Positions 46,761-59,385 of a stretch of DNA of 64,000 bases are shown here, one piece after another. The translations under genes were made by a program, and so were the position numbers. Every line of letters starts with the position of its first letter. Position 1 is the first letter of the stretch. The DNA is from Cryptomeria japonica (lineage: Eukaryota; Streptophyta; Pinopsida; Cupressales; Cupressaceae), in the NCBI RefSeq assembly GCF_030272615.1, contig NC_081412.1, forward strand, positions 18,639,932 through 18,703,931. Direction: 5' to 3'. The notes beneath the pieces were generated by a model. The model searched no databases, was not told the origin of the DNA, and was given only the letters and a program-made list of their open reading frames with translations.

Positions 46761-48461
46761 AACTAGGGGCAACTTTCCTACATGTCTAACGATGGGAGTG
46801 GATCCTGAATATCACTAGTTCATAGAACTAATTTAGTGTACATAATCCAATTTAAACATTTGAAAAATGTTTTGAAATAATCCAAAAATATTCACAAAAT
46901 GTCTTGACATAAACCAAAAACATTGGAAAAACTAGAAAAAAAATCAAAAAATTTGGGAAAACTGTACAAAACTAGAAAATCCAAAAACATCATAAAAATG
47001 AGTTGAAAACATTGCAATAAACTTATTCTTGTTCACACAAACATTTGGTCAGAGGAGAAAATAAAGTCAACCTACAAATCAAATACTCAAACAAGACCAA
47101 CTATCAATAAGTCCACAACCGTTAATTGCATAGGCTAAACATCAAACACATGTCTTAATAAGGATGCATCCTTCCTTCAAAGACATGATGACACATATTT
47201 TGGTAAGAAGATTCTTTGACTATTCAATGTTGATAGTACTTTTGTCTTTTACTGATTTATATCATGTTCCTCTACTACTCAAGGATATCCACAAGTGATT
47301 AGAGTGGCCAGAATGGTTCATGGTATCTTTTCTTTATTTTCTATCTGCCGGTTGTTCTAATGAAGTTCTAGGGAAAATACTAATGGTGTCTACATGGGAA
47401 GTTCACTAACCTATGAGACCCTAAGCAAAAATACAAAGTCATGGATCACTATGGATTATTGAATACAATATATACCTCAACCATCAGTATGTGAACCATA
47501 ATGGAGGGGAATATTCCTCCTCTATAATCTGTCTATTTACTGGTGTAATAATCAACCTTGGTTTTTGATACCCCAGTCAAGATCAATAACAAATAAGCCC
47601 AATGATGAAAGAAATAAATACGAAAAACACAAAATCCATCCATTTCTTTTCATTTAAACATATCCTATATTTGTATTCTATCTATCCCAAACTCCATATC
47701 ACTTCATATCATTCATACCTTCTATCTAACATTGAATTTCTCCCTCACCCTCCCTATCCAAGTCATCATCACCCTATACCTTGTATTGTGTACCAAAAAA
47801 AGATCAAGCCATGTTCATCATAGTCCATCTATCAAAGGAGAGGTTGTGTAGCCTATGTCATTTAGGTCATCGTATACACAATATCGTGTCTTCCTTTTAA
47901 ACCCAGTTGTTAATTTATCAACCTATCAAACACAATCAAAATAGACAATTACATCAATTGTCTAAGTCTCAATGAGTAATTTGACTCACATACCTTGACT
48001 TCATCAAGAAATTACATCAGTTGTCTAAGTCTCGATAGGTCAATTTGACTCAATTACTCAGACTTTATCCTATCTGAGAAAAAGCTAACATCAACTATCA
48101 CGCTTTGACTACACCCAGGGTAATTCAACCAATTGCACCAACTACCCAAATAATATTGATTAATTGTATAGCACCAATCCAATGCACCACAATACTGTAT
48201 TTGCATCATAACTCCTACATGACCTAAGAGTGGTTACCGACTTAACATTATCTTTTTTCCTCGTCATTAACCCCCACCTCATCCATCATTCTCCATTCTA
48301 CCATGCCTAATTTTCTCAAAAATTTTGAGAGAGCACCCAAATTTTTGCAATTGTGTTCCATCACTTGAGGGGGCATACCTAACCACCAACCTAAAACATA
48401 TTGGGGCATGTACAATGCTTATTTATTTTATTTGAAATGATGCAATAAACCACACTGTCTC
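46761..48461 (+). other. 3' noncoding region of element 2
   Basis: Colinear with 10,665-12,830 of element 1: an A-rich block (46,860-47,000), 'tatcatgttcctct' (47,262), the repeated 'attacatcaattgtctaagtctc' unit (47,950-48,060). No gene seen. Confidence 0.7.
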
Positions 48462-48474
48462 AAAGAGGGGCAAA
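48462..48474 (+). other. polypurine tract of element 2
   Basis: AAAGAGGGGCAAA followed at once by TGTAGACACC; identical to the tract of element 1. Confidence 0.88.
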
Positions 48475-49728
48475 TGTAGACACCCATTACTATCCACTTA
48501 ATTAAATGAATACTTAGTATTTATTTGATTATTTAACCATCATTCAACTATTAATTAAATTAATACTTAATTAATTCACCCTTTATCCCTCTTCTCCTAT
48601 TAATCAAATAAATTATTCAATTTATTTGATTTATTTCACTTAACCAAATTCAAACGTTTAAATAAATAAATAAAGCATACTTGTTTAATTAACCCCCCTC
48701 TCACATTTAAATAAATTCACATTTATTTAAATCCTATCTTTCACATTTAAATAAATCAATATTTATTTTAATCCCTAAAATCCTCTCCCTCACATTTAAA
48801 TAAATAAATATTTATTTAACTTCCTAAAATCCCTCACCCGCTTGCTCTTTCTAGAAAATGCAAGTTGGACATTAACCATTCTCCTAATCATGTCTAAACC
48901 CCTATTATTAGCCTAATAACCCTTTGAGTGTTTGCACATTCGTAAACTAAGGGGTTAGTGAATAGCCACTTCTCAAAACATTTAAGGCTCTTACAAAGCA
49001 TTAAAAGCCTTTTCCCTTCCACAAGCTAACCCACATGGGTCTTTGACCAACCTAACCCACCTTTAACCCTTGCACATTCCCCCAACCCTTGGTTAAAGGT
49101 GTATCCCTTAACCTAACCATCCATGGTAACCCTCAAGTCCCCTCAACCCTTAAAGGCTTTGACCAATCTAACCCTTGCACATTCCTTTACCCCTTGGATA
49201 AAAGCGTTATCCATTAACCTAAGCTTAAACTAACCACCCATGGTAACCATCATGTCTCTTCAAGCATTTAATGTTTTGTGTCTCTCCTCTCAAACCTTTC
49301 CTTGTTGACACTTCTTAACATGTGATTGGCTTGAAGTGGAGCACATGGATTGAGGATCACGACTTCCTCAAGCAATCCTACCCCTTCCTCAATCAACTTA
49401 ATCTCAACCCTTCATTTGCCCATTTTCTCTATAAATAGAGCTCATTCCTTCATTGTTGAGGGTGAGTGAGAAGAGTTATCCATGCATTGTTATTTTTCTT
49501 AGATTTTGAATGATTTGTATTATGTTTTAGCTCTTCCACTAGTTGGATTTCCTAGTTGACATTAACACTTCATTTACATCCTCACTCAACACTTGACCAT
49601 ATAATCAACTGTCTCCCATCCTCCATTTGACATCCTTTTGTGCTAGTTCTCAAGCTGAGAACATACTTCACATAGCAGCAGGATCTTAGAGAGGAGGACA
49701 AGGAAAAGCCATGGCATAGGGAGCATCA
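48475..49728 (+). repeat. 3' LTR of Gypsy element 2
   Basis: TGTAGACACC to GAGCATCA, 1,254 bp. U3 carries three AAATAAAT(A/T)...ATTTATTT palindromes (48,705-48,830); TATAAATAGAGCTCA at 49,429. The flank that follows (tgggt) does not match the 5 bp before 42,948 (gcatt), so no target duplication is seen. Confidence 0.88.
49429..49437 (+). promoter_or_regulatory. LTR TATA box of element 2
   Basis: TATAAATAG with AGCTCA following, as in element 1. Confidence 0.65.
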
Positions 49729-51515
49729 TGGGTAAGTTCATTTCATTTTGTTTATTTCCTAACTAACCCCATGTAATACTAATCTTCCTTGATAATGCTT
49801 TGAATGGACCGGTCTTCATGTTTTGCTTATGGTTGAAAGATCTTACTAACATTATTTCCTATTGGTTTATGGTAACCTTTGTTTTATTGTGTTTCAATAT
49901 CATAACATTGTCTTATATCCCTTACTTCATCGTTCTACCCAAAATAAGGGAGGACGCCTTAGTTATATATCTCTCCCATGCATTTTGGGGTGTAGAACTT
50001 GAAGCAAGATGACATAGGAAATTTTTTTCTGCCCAATCAAGTTGACCATTAAGTGGTTAAGTTTGGGGGCAAACATTGGAGAGCAAGGCACCCTGATTGG
50101 CTCGCTTCCGAGAGCAAGTCACCCTAGGTGCCATGCTTCCTCCAATGTGGCCTCAAATTGGAACTTGAGGTCCAAAATGGGAAGGAGAAGCCAAAACAAA
50201 ATGCTAAATAGGGTTGGATCAAGCATGTCAGACATAGAAGGCCAAAAATGCTAAAATAAGACCTAGATGAGCAAGAAATTGCATAAAGATGCAATTTACG
50301 ATACTACACTATTATTGATCAACTATTAAGTAATCTTTAAATCTCCACAATTAATAAACTAATATTAAAATATTTATTAAAATATTTAAACCACTCTAAA
50401 AAATATTTAAATGTAAAATCTAATTAGTTTTCATTTCTTTTTATTTATCTCATCAAAATCTTCAAAACTACCCTCACAATTTCCTAAAATATAATGAAAT
50501 ACACTTCTCTAAATCAATGCTTATATACTTTAATCTGTAGATCCATATCCCACATACATACCAGACATTGTAGATAATTTTTGTTTTTAAATATATTTTT
50601 TCTGTTTAAATATACGGAGTTTGATGCACATTTCAACACAATTTCAAAACTTTATCTGCAAGAACGTGTAAACACAACACATGAAATTTGTCTTCATGGA
50701 GTCAGAGATTGATTTCACATTTTCACTTTTCCTTATATCAAGCCAATAACGTGAAAGCACAACATATTCCAGACTTCACTTTTTATCATTGTCATGTTGT
50801 TTCCAGGCAGGAACATGGAAACACGACAACGATTCTCTAGAGCAAGCTGAGATCTAGGCATATCTAGATTCTGAAGAGACTGATCTGGGAGATTTTTTCC
50901 CTTCTATCATAAGGAATGCCATTTTTTCTACCAGAGTGCACATAGCAATCTTCTCACTGTGATATGTAGTCTTTGATTGGTGCTTAGTTGAGCTAGCTTT
51001 AATGTTTCAACCCAAAGCTAGAATTATTCCCTTGTTTTACCATGTTGAGCCTTCAGACTTTTGCTACATTAAAAATGGAGTTGCAGATGCATTTTGCAAA
51101 CATGAGGGTAGATATCCTACTCATGACATTCAATAGTGGAAAGAATGCCTCCGCAACATTGCAAGGATCAAGGGCTACGAATTCAATAGACAAAATGAGT
51201 AAGACACCATCATTAGCTCTTCGTCCATATGTATTTTCTATATACTTTTTTTTTTCTTTCTAATAACTAGTTTAACTGGTCTAAAAATTCTTTTATATTT
51301 ATTATTTTACATTCTATATTTCACCCTACATAAAATATTGGGAAAGTAGACTGAAAATGGAACAAGAATTTGTTAGCATTTTTCCTGATTCATAATTCTT
51401 TTCGCTCTTTTTTAATGACAGATTGTTATGGAATTCCATTTTGGAGAATATCATAAAGTTGTATTATTGCATAGGAATACATCTATTTTTTATGCCATAT
51501 TTTTGAGATCTAAAT
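49729..51515. other. unassigned AT-rich sequence
   Basis: No reading frame, LTR, tRNA or tandem repeat that I can support. 50,040-50,250 is less AT-rich and includes two similar 'gagagcaagtcaccct' and 'gagagcaaggcaccctg' phrases. It may be old repeat DNA or unique intergenic DNA. Confidence 0.4.
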
Positions 51516-51790
51516 TGTTAATTTCTATAACCCAACAATAGATTAATTATTCAATAAATTCACAGAAACAACAATTTAAGTCAATCTGATTTATAACAAG
51601 TAATACACTGGATTATTTATTTTCTAATAACAACGAATGCAAAAATAACAAGCCAATCACAATAACATAGATAACACCGATATACCTAGGAAACCCCAAT
51701 GTGGAGAAAAAACTTGCAAATGTTGAATCTTCTATTCAACTTCTAGAGCAAACTTTCCTTTCAAATACCATCCTAGTTGAGATATAAAAT
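51516..51790 (-). repeat. inverted LTR fragment at the 5' side of copia 2
   Basis: Reverse complement of the last ~265 bp of the 3' LTR (56,634-56,900), similarity clearly high by eye throughout. It begins TGTTAATTTC, the inverse of the LTR terminus GAAATTAACA. The 5 bp before it (taaat) match the 5 bp after the 3' LTR (caaat) at four positions. Confidence 0.9.
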
Positions 51791-51868
51791 TTGAATATGA
51801 AGCCAAGTTTTGTTTCACATATTTCTTTAAATTTCAGCTTTCAATTCTTCGAGGGTTTTATTTTGCAA

Positions 51869-54800
51869 TGGCAACGAGTGTTCGATATAAGGACAAGGTT
51901 GAGGGTGCATCTAACTTCTTATAGTGGAAGGTTTGAATTACATCCGTTCTCAAGGAGAATGGGTTGTGGATCTATGCTAGTATGGAAGTGACTCCTCTAG
52001 TAAATGATCCTATTGCCCTAGATTCACATGAAATCAAGAAGGCCAAGGCTCAAAGGATTATCCTTGATGGGGTAAAATATCATTTGATTCCTCATCTATC
52101 TGGGAAAGATACCGCCAAGGAAATGTTGGATACACTCACAAAAATCTATCAGAGTGACTATCATAGTCGTAAGATGATTCTCAAAGACAAGTTGCATAAC
52201 ACCAAGATGTCCAAGGGTGAGAGTGTGACCTCTTACTTGTCCAGATTGATACAAGTCGGGGATGAGTTGGTTGTTGTTGGAAAGATGATTGTTGAAGATG
52301 AGTTCATGTGGATAACCCCAAATGGCTTCTCAAAGCACGGGGAAGTGTTCATTAAGTGTGTTGTCGAGAGAGATCACCTACCTGACTGGGTGAGGCTTTG
52401 GGACAATTTTATCCAGGAGGAGATCCATGAAAATTCTCATTGAGTAGGTCAAACAAAGAAGGTTGAAGATGAAGAAAATGTTGCTCTTGCAAGCAAGGGC
52501 AAGCATAAATTCAATAAAGGGAAAATCGAAGGGTCTTCTTCCAAGGATGGGAAGAAGAAAGATTTGAGTAAGATAACATTCTTTTGCTGCCATTAGATGG
52601 GTCACTATGGTAGTCAATGCCCGAATAAGAAAAACAAGGGCAAGCAGAAGAAGCAAGTTGTGGCTACAACAGAGGTGGACGAGTTTGTAACACGGTTTGA
52701 GAATTATTTTTCACTCATTGCATGTCTCTCAAGTTCAATTGCCAAAAGTGTATGGTATATTGATAGTGGGGCTTATTGCCACATGACAGGAGTCAGAGAA
52801 TATTTCACCAAAATGGAGGAGAAAAAGCTAGATTTTGTATTGATCTTGGAGACAATGGTAAGTACCAAGCAACTGGTGTAGGCACAGTAAAGTTTCAGAG
52901 GGAGTCTAGCAAACCTCTATTGGTGGCAGACATGTTGTATGTCCCTGGCATGACAAAGAATTTAATCTCTATTTCTACTTTGGAGGACAAGAGTTACATC
53001 ATGACCTTTGAAGATGGCAAAGTCTATATCCATCGAAAGTACTCCAAGGTAGAAAAAGTGATTGGAGTTAGGAATGACATCTTGTTTCGGTTGCAGATTG
53101 AACCAACACATGCATTAGTGAGTAGTTGTAGAGGGCTTGGATAATTTTGGCATAGGAGGATGACTCAAATTCACCATGGAGCTCTTAATGTGCTCAAGGA
53201 AATAGTGAGAGGGCTTCCTTAGATGAAGGTTGAAAAGCATGAGGTGTGAAAGGGTTATGCTCTTGGGAAATATGATAAGACCACTTTTCCCAATAGTGAC
53301 ACTAGATCTAAAGGGATTTTGGATCTCATACACTCGGATGTTTGTGGGCCCATGTCAATAGCATCCTTAAAAGGGTATGAATATTATGTTACCTTGATTG
53401 ATAATTTCTCTCGGAAGACGTGGATATATTTTATGAAGAATAAAGATGAAGTCTTTAGTAGGTTCAAAGAGTTTAAGGCTCTCATGGAGAGCCAAACAGG
53501 GAGGAAGATTAAGATACTGAGGTTTGACAATGGAGGCGAGTATGCCTCGAATGGCTTCAAAGATTTTTGTACTCGGTTAGGTATCAAGAAAAAGTTGATG
53601 TTCCATACAATCCTCCGCAGAATGGGGTTGTTGAACAAAAAAATAAGGCTATAGTTGGAGCAGCCAAGGCCATGCTTCATGATTAGGATTTGCCCTGGTT
53701 TTTATGGGCAGAAGAATGCAATACAACTATGTATTTGCAAAATAGGAGCCCACATAAAGTGATGGGCAAGTTGACTCCAGAAGAGGCGTTCACTAGGAAG
53801 AAACTAGATTTGGCACACATTCGCATCTTTGGATACCTTGTGTATTGCCATATTCCTGTGGAGAAGAGAGCCAAATTAGAACCAACTGCAGAGAAGAGTA
53901 TCCTAGTTGAGCACAGTGAAACTTCTAAGGCCTCTCATGTTTACATTCCTTCCCTCAGGAAAATAGTTATTTGTAGAGATGCAAAGTTCAAGGAGGATAG
54001 AGCTCTTCAGAAGTTTGGAAGCTTGATGGAGGTTCAAGAGGAGGAGTAGACACCCAAGGTTGATGCTGCATAAATTCCTCAAACTTCAGTCACAAAATTT
54101 GGAGAGAAGAGCAAGCAGGTTGAGAAAGTTGATCAAGAGGAAGAACAGAGGATTTCTCAACCTCAGACTCCTATGACAGGGAGGAGGAGAAATAGGGTGG
54201 CTAAGCAGACATTGAAAGAGGCTCAAGAGTATGTTGGTGATCCTCAGGATCCAGTCAAACAAAGAAAGACTCCCAAATGTTTTTTAGATTATATGGCACT
54301 AATGAGTGAACTAATTGAGGTAGAGCCTTCTAACTTTCAGGAGGCATCCAAGCATCAGGTTGGAGGAATGCCATGGTGGAAGAGTATTCTTCCATCATGA
54401 AGAATAGTGTGTGGGAGGTAGTACCACAACTCAAAAACAAGTCAGTGGTAGGGTTGACATGGCTGTATAAGATCAAGCATGTTGTAGATGGTAGTGTGGA
54501 AAATTTCAAAGAAATACTTATGGCTAAGAGGTTTTGTCAGAAGGAATGGATCGATTATGATTAGACCTTTTCCTCGGTAGCCAGGTACTCATCCATAAGG
54601 GCTATCATTTCTATAGTAGTGCAGATGGGTTGGAGGATTCACCAGATGGATGTGAAGACGACCTTCCTCAATAGAGTAATTGAGTAAGAAATTTATATAG
54701 AACAACCAAAGGGTTTTGAGATGCATGGGAGGGATTCTCATGTGTGTAGGTTGAAGAGAGCACTGCATGGACTCAAGTAGGCTCCCAGGGGCATGGTATG

Positions 54801-55840
54801 TGCATATTGATGGTTACATGTAGAGTGTGGGCTTCACCAAGAGTGATGTTGATCCAAACTTGTACTATGTTCAAGTGAAGGGAAAGCTTCTCATATTAGT
54901 GTTATATGTTGATGAATTTTTTCTTATAGGGTTAGAAGAGCTCATAGCACATTGCAAGTGGGATCTTGTAGGAGAGTTTGAGATGAAGGACTTGGGTCTG
55001 ATGCACTACTTTTGGGGATTGGAGGTGGCAGAAAGAGGGAGAAATCTTCCTTGGATAGGGGAAGTATATAATTGATATCTTGAAGCGATTTATGATAGAA
55101 AACTGTAAGCCCATGTCCACACCACTTGTGACCAATTGGAAGAAGGTTGATGCTTCTAAAGCAGAGGCAGTGGACCCAACTTTGTATAGACTACTGATAG
55201 GCTCTCTTATGCATTTGGTCAACACAACGCTAAAAATTTGTTTTCCAGTGAATTCACTTTGTCAATTTATGGTGGAACCTAAACCTATGCATTGGGTAGT
55301 TGTGAAGCATGTTTTGAGGTATCTTTGAGGTGCAATTGATTATGGGTTGAGGTATATTCAGCAGGATGGAGTGAAGCTCGAGGAGTTCACCGATGCAGAT
55401 TGGGCAGGCAGTACAAATGATAGGAAGAGCACTTCAGGGTGTTGTTTTAGTTTAGGATTAGGAGCAGTTTCCTGGTATAGTAGAAAACAAAAGTTACATG
55501 CATTGATTTCTGCAGAGGCCAAGTATATGGCAGCTAGTATGGCTACATGTGAGGCTATTTGGCTTCGGAAACTTCTAGCTGCACTCTTTGATCAAGAGCT
55601 AGATCCGACAATTTTTTACTATGATGATCAAAGTTGTATCAAACTCTTTGTGAATCTAGTGTTTCATGACAAGTCATAGAGTACCACTTCATCAGAGATT
55701 GTGTGGAGAAAGGGATAGTGAAGTTACAATACATTCCTATAGACGAACATATAGAAAACATCCCGATGAAGGCCTTGATGAAGAGCAAGTTTCTATTCTT
55801 CAGGGATAAGTTGGGTGTTGTGGAGAACACCTTCCTCACT
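51869..55840 (+). pseudogene. Ty1/copia gag-pol of copia 2, heavily frameshifted
   Basis: Gag starts MATSVRYKDKVEGASNF at 51,869. Gag core at 51,964-52,440 (LTKIYQSDYHSRKMILKDKLH). Zinc knuckle at about 52,585: first Cys is Phe, and a stop follows CCH. Protease WYIDSGAYCHMTG (52,755, motif intact). Integrase core at 53,319-53,660 (LIHSDVCGP, RFDNGGEY), then a frameshift just before the catalytic Glu (PPQNGVVEQ in the next frame). RT from 54,373 (TWLYKIK) to the YVDE at 54,910, where the second Asp of YVDD is Glu. RNase H 55,347-55,680 (DADWAGSTNDRKSTSG). At least six frame changes. Ends LGVVENTFLTK, the usual Copia C-terminus, at the MITE insertion. Confidence 0.92.
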
Positions 55841-55842
55841 AA

Positions 55843-56277
55843 GGGCATGTTCCCATGCAGCTGCTTAGCTTATTTTGGCTAGCAGCTGCTGCTCAACTTT
55901 TTTAGGAAATATTTGTGGGGCTGGTGGCCCCATGAGTATCTTTTTTTCTACTAATTTTTAAGCAACATCTTAAAATTGGTATTAATAATATTAGTAATAA
56001 TTTGTGCACAAGAAAAAATAGAAATAAAATGTTTAAAAAAAAAAGGGAAACAAATTTGTGAAGCCACGTGGTATTTTTGGCAATAAGCAGTTGCTGCTTA
56101 TTTCTAGGCCCCCTATTTTCCCATGGCTTATTTTCAATTCCTATAGTAGTTGGTCCACTAAAATAACAAAAGATTATAAATTATCCTTTCCCAACAATTT
56201 TAAATTTGCATGGGAACACTCCAACTACTTAAAATTAAGCAGAAAATGAACTTAAGCAGCCGCATGGGAACACGAGG
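55843..56277. mobile_element. 435-bp MITE, Harbinger-like
   Basis: Inverted ends: GTTCCCATGCAGCTGCTTA on the left, its near-perfect inverse TAAGCAGCCGCATGGGAAC on the right, one mismatch. Flanked by TAA at 55,840-55,842 and 56,278-56,280. A three-base TAA/TTA duplication suggests the PIF/Harbinger group, an inference. Removing insert plus one TAA rejoins the copia 2 C-terminus to its polypurine tract. No transposase; internal copies of 'cccatg' recur near 56,120 and 56,210. Confidence 0.8.
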
Positions 56278-56278
56278 T

Positions 56279-56287
56279 AAGAGGGAG
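56279..56287 (+). other. polypurine tract of copia 2
   Basis: AAGAGGGAG directly before the LTR start TGTTAAGTTTC. Confidence 0.75.
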
Positions 56288-56900
56288 TGTTAAGTTTCTA
56301 TAGTTCAGAAGGTGAGGTTGTGGAAATTTCTTAAGTGCAACTTGTATTGAATGTTTAGCGGGTGAATGTTTTGTATTTTGTAAATAGAATATTTCCTAGA
56401 GTTGTGAGGTTAACACCAAGAGAAGTTTTATGTGTGAGATAGTCTAAGTTATGTAAGACAAGTTTCTTTTCTCTTGGGTCATGAAAGGAAAGTTCCAGTT
56501 TGCATTATGTAAGGAAAGTTCATTTCTCGAGTCATGTAAGGAATGTTTCTCTTAGGATGTGTTGGATGAGGAAAGTTTCACTTCTCTTGCATAATTGATG
56601 TTTTCATCAAGAAGGCTATACATGTAAATTGTTGTAGCAACTAGGATGGTTTTCAAAAGGAAATTTTGCTATAGAAGTTGAATACAATATTCAACATTTG
56701 TAGGTTTTTCCCCACATTGGGGTTTCTTGGGTATATCGGTGTTATCTATGTTATTGTGATTGGCTTGTTATTTTTGCTTCTGCTGTTATTAGCTATCAAA
56801 TAATCCAGTGTATTAGTTGTTATAAATCAGATTGACTTAAATTGTTCTTTCTGTGAATTTATTAAACAATTAATTTGTTGTGGGGTTATAGAAATTAACA
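56288..56900 (+). repeat. 3' LTR of copia 2
   Basis: 613 bp, bounded by TGTTAA and TTAACA, which are themselves inverted. A typical Copia LTR with the final 265 bp duplicated inverted at 51,516-51,790. Confidence 0.9.
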
Positions 56901-57612
56901 CAAATAGCTCAAATAGTTCACAAAATTTTGGGTTTTGACAACTTATACTTGTTTAATTTGAATATCTTATATTCTTATTTGGAGCACTTTTTTAATATGT
57001 TTGCCACTTACCATTGGCTCCTCCCTTTCGAGTTTTCATGTAACTTCTTAAGTGATTTAGACGAGACTTTCATGGTGTTGTTTATAAATTTCTTTCATTG
57101 TTTTTGCGAGTAGACACAGAAGATCTTTGCAGATTTATACTTCGTTTTCAAAACATTAGCTTGATTTTCTTACTTTGGATATCATTATTACTGTCTTCTG
57201 GTCTTTACTTCTTTCTTTCCTTTGCATATCTTGGGAGTTGTTGTGTCGATTTAAAAAAATTACCTTGATTTCCTTATTCATCCCATATATACTTGTTTCA
57301 ACCTCCAGATCTTGGTCTTTCTTGCCATTACATGGCTTTATTGTTGGCAGACTTCCATCTTTTCTTGATTAATGACTTTGGCATTGGGATTTTTGGTTGA
57401 ATGTTTCCTACACTTATGGAGATTAATCAGAAGCATCTAGGTTTTAAGGGCAATCCACTTTGGAAATTACATTGGTTCTATTTTAGCAATAGTTGTTATC
57501 TCCCTTTTTATAGTTTATACATGTGAATCTTGCTATGTATTGGTTTTTAGGCTCCGAATTGTTATGATGTTTTGTACTAATATGGTTCTAGGCCTTTTTT
57601 GACTCAATAAAA
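56901..57612 (+). mobile_element. probable LINE 3' tail
   Basis: T-rich plus strand with no frame, ending 'ggttctaggcctttttt' and 'gactcaataaaa', the usual close of plant L1-type LINE 3' untranslated regions and similar in form to 31,115-31,136. No RT is visible and no target duplication was found. Confidence 0.45.
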
Positions 57613-57735
57613 CTTACAACCTTAAATGTTGTTTTTGCTTTTACTATTTTCAACAATCTGAATAGGCTGTGTAATGATGTAATCTCCATCGTGGTTAACG
57701 AGAAGCGAAAAAGAAAAATCCCACTTCAAGTTCCA
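57613..57735. other. spacer
   Basis: Short sequence between the LINE tail and the G2 LTR; nothing recognised. Confidence 0.3.
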
Positions 57736-59371
57736 AAATATGAGGTGGGACTTAATGAGCTTGTCAATGATTTCCATAGTCAAGGCCACTCTCGCCAATT
57801 TTTTGTTCAATCTCAAAAGTTCATAATTTAATGAAAATCATCATAAACTTTTGTAGTATAGAAAATGGTATTGTTGTTGTAGATAGGAAATTTGGAAATC
57901 ATCAAGGCAAATAGATATTAGCTAACCACAAAACCAAATTGCAATGAAATAAAATCCTATTACAATCAATAGAAGAATTGAAAATAAGACATTCCAAATA
58001 AATGAAAAATCATCACCAATGTCTCTTTCAATTGACCTCCATTGTCCTTCTTTCTCCTTCAAATTATTTTGTTTGTGGATCTCACCTACAAGTGCAAAAT
58101 GCAAGTATGAAAGCAAGCAATATTGACAAGATGAAAATGGCAGCATAAGGATACTAGAAGCGTGGTTGATCTTTTCAATTGAAGAAAATCATCCAATTTA
58201 TAGACAAATTGGAGAGAGGACAAGATTAGCATGAAGAGATTTGAAAGGAAATTTCAAATCAAGATTGACAAATATGACAAATTATCACAAAATTGACATG
58301 CAAGATTGATAGATTGACAAAAATTATGACAAATTATGACAAGATTAAAATGCCATTCCCATGAAAAAAGGGAAGAGAGAAAATAGCCTCCATGATTGCA
58401 ACAAATGGAAGCATAAACATAGGAGAGAATTAGGGGAAAAATTAGAAAAATTGAAGAAAATAGGAGAAATAGAAATTAGGAATTAGGAGAAATTAGTAAA
58501 TTGGAAAATTGAGGAAAAAGATGAAATAGAAATTAGGTGAATTAATTAATAGGTTTTCATCCATTAATTAATTTAGGAAAGAGACCTAGGACTAAATAAA
58601 TAGATTTATTTAACCCACCAAGAAGAAGAAAATGATTAAATGAACAAATCATAAAACCCTAGAAATAAGAGGACAAGGAATTAGGTCAAGACAACAAGAA
58701 ATTAATGTAGGTTCCATCATGATTCTGATTGACAAAGGACCAATGTTGATAAATGATTGAGACTGGTTGACAAAAATCAATGACAAATTGACCAAGATTG
58801 ACAAAGAGATCAAATTGATAGGCACCAATTGACGAGGAACAATGACTAATTGATCCAAATTGACATGATTGAAAAGGACAAGGATCGATGACGAATCAAT
58901 CACAAAATGACAAGATTGACAAGGACAAGGATCGATGACGAATTGATCGCAAAATGACAAGATTGACAAGGACAAGGATCGATGACGAATCGATCACAAA
59001 ATGATGAGATTGACAAGGACAAGGATCGATGACGAATCGATCGCAAAATGATGAGATTGACAAGAGGACAAAACCCTAATTCTATCATTGATTAGGATTT
59101 GATAATGTCCAAAATGATGATAAATGAGCACGCAACATGATGTGACAGGATAAGATCAACCAAAATCATGACTGAAGATTGCTATTGACAAGACCTATTC
59201 GAGAGCGATAAAAATGAGGAATACAGAAGAAGGACCCAATGCTCGCAAATGATAAAGACCAAGTGCGCAACATAGAAGAAATGTTAATGCGACACAAGAA
59301 CCCTAAAATAAGGCAATGTGCAAATGTTAAAGTATGACTCCACAAGTGTTGACCATTTTTAGACATCTACA
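57736..59371 (-). repeat. 3' LTR of element G2 (minus)
   Basis: On the minus strand it starts TGTAGATGTCTAAAAATGG at 59,371 right after the polypurine tract. A TATA box CTATAAATTGG lies near 58,195. The lower end is placed at CCCACCTCATA near 57,736 by analogy with CCACCTCACA/GCACA ends of D and G1. It contains a 47-bp tandem array (58,881-59,063). About 1.6 kb, roughly twice the G1 LTR. Confidence 0.6.
58881..59063. repeat. four tandem copies of a 47-bp unit
   Basis: Units start at 58,881, 58,928, 58,975 and 59,022. Each contains AGGATCGATGACGAATCGAT, itself an inverted repeat (GATCGAT/ATCGATC), with two or three CpGs. It lies in U3 of the G2 LTR; G1 has no such array. Confidence 0.92.
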
Positions 59372-59385
59372 TTTTGCCCCTCTTT
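59372..59385 (-). other. polypurine tract of element G2
   Basis: The minus strand reads AAAGAGGGGCAAAA before TGTAGATG; nearly identical to the tract of Gypsy elements 1 and 2, linking G to that family. Confidence 0.82.

Noticed and set aside
51042-51263. Possible small gene in the unassigned 49.7-51.5 kb stretch
   Set aside because: 73 codons, no recognised motif, no neighbouring exon or promoter evidence.
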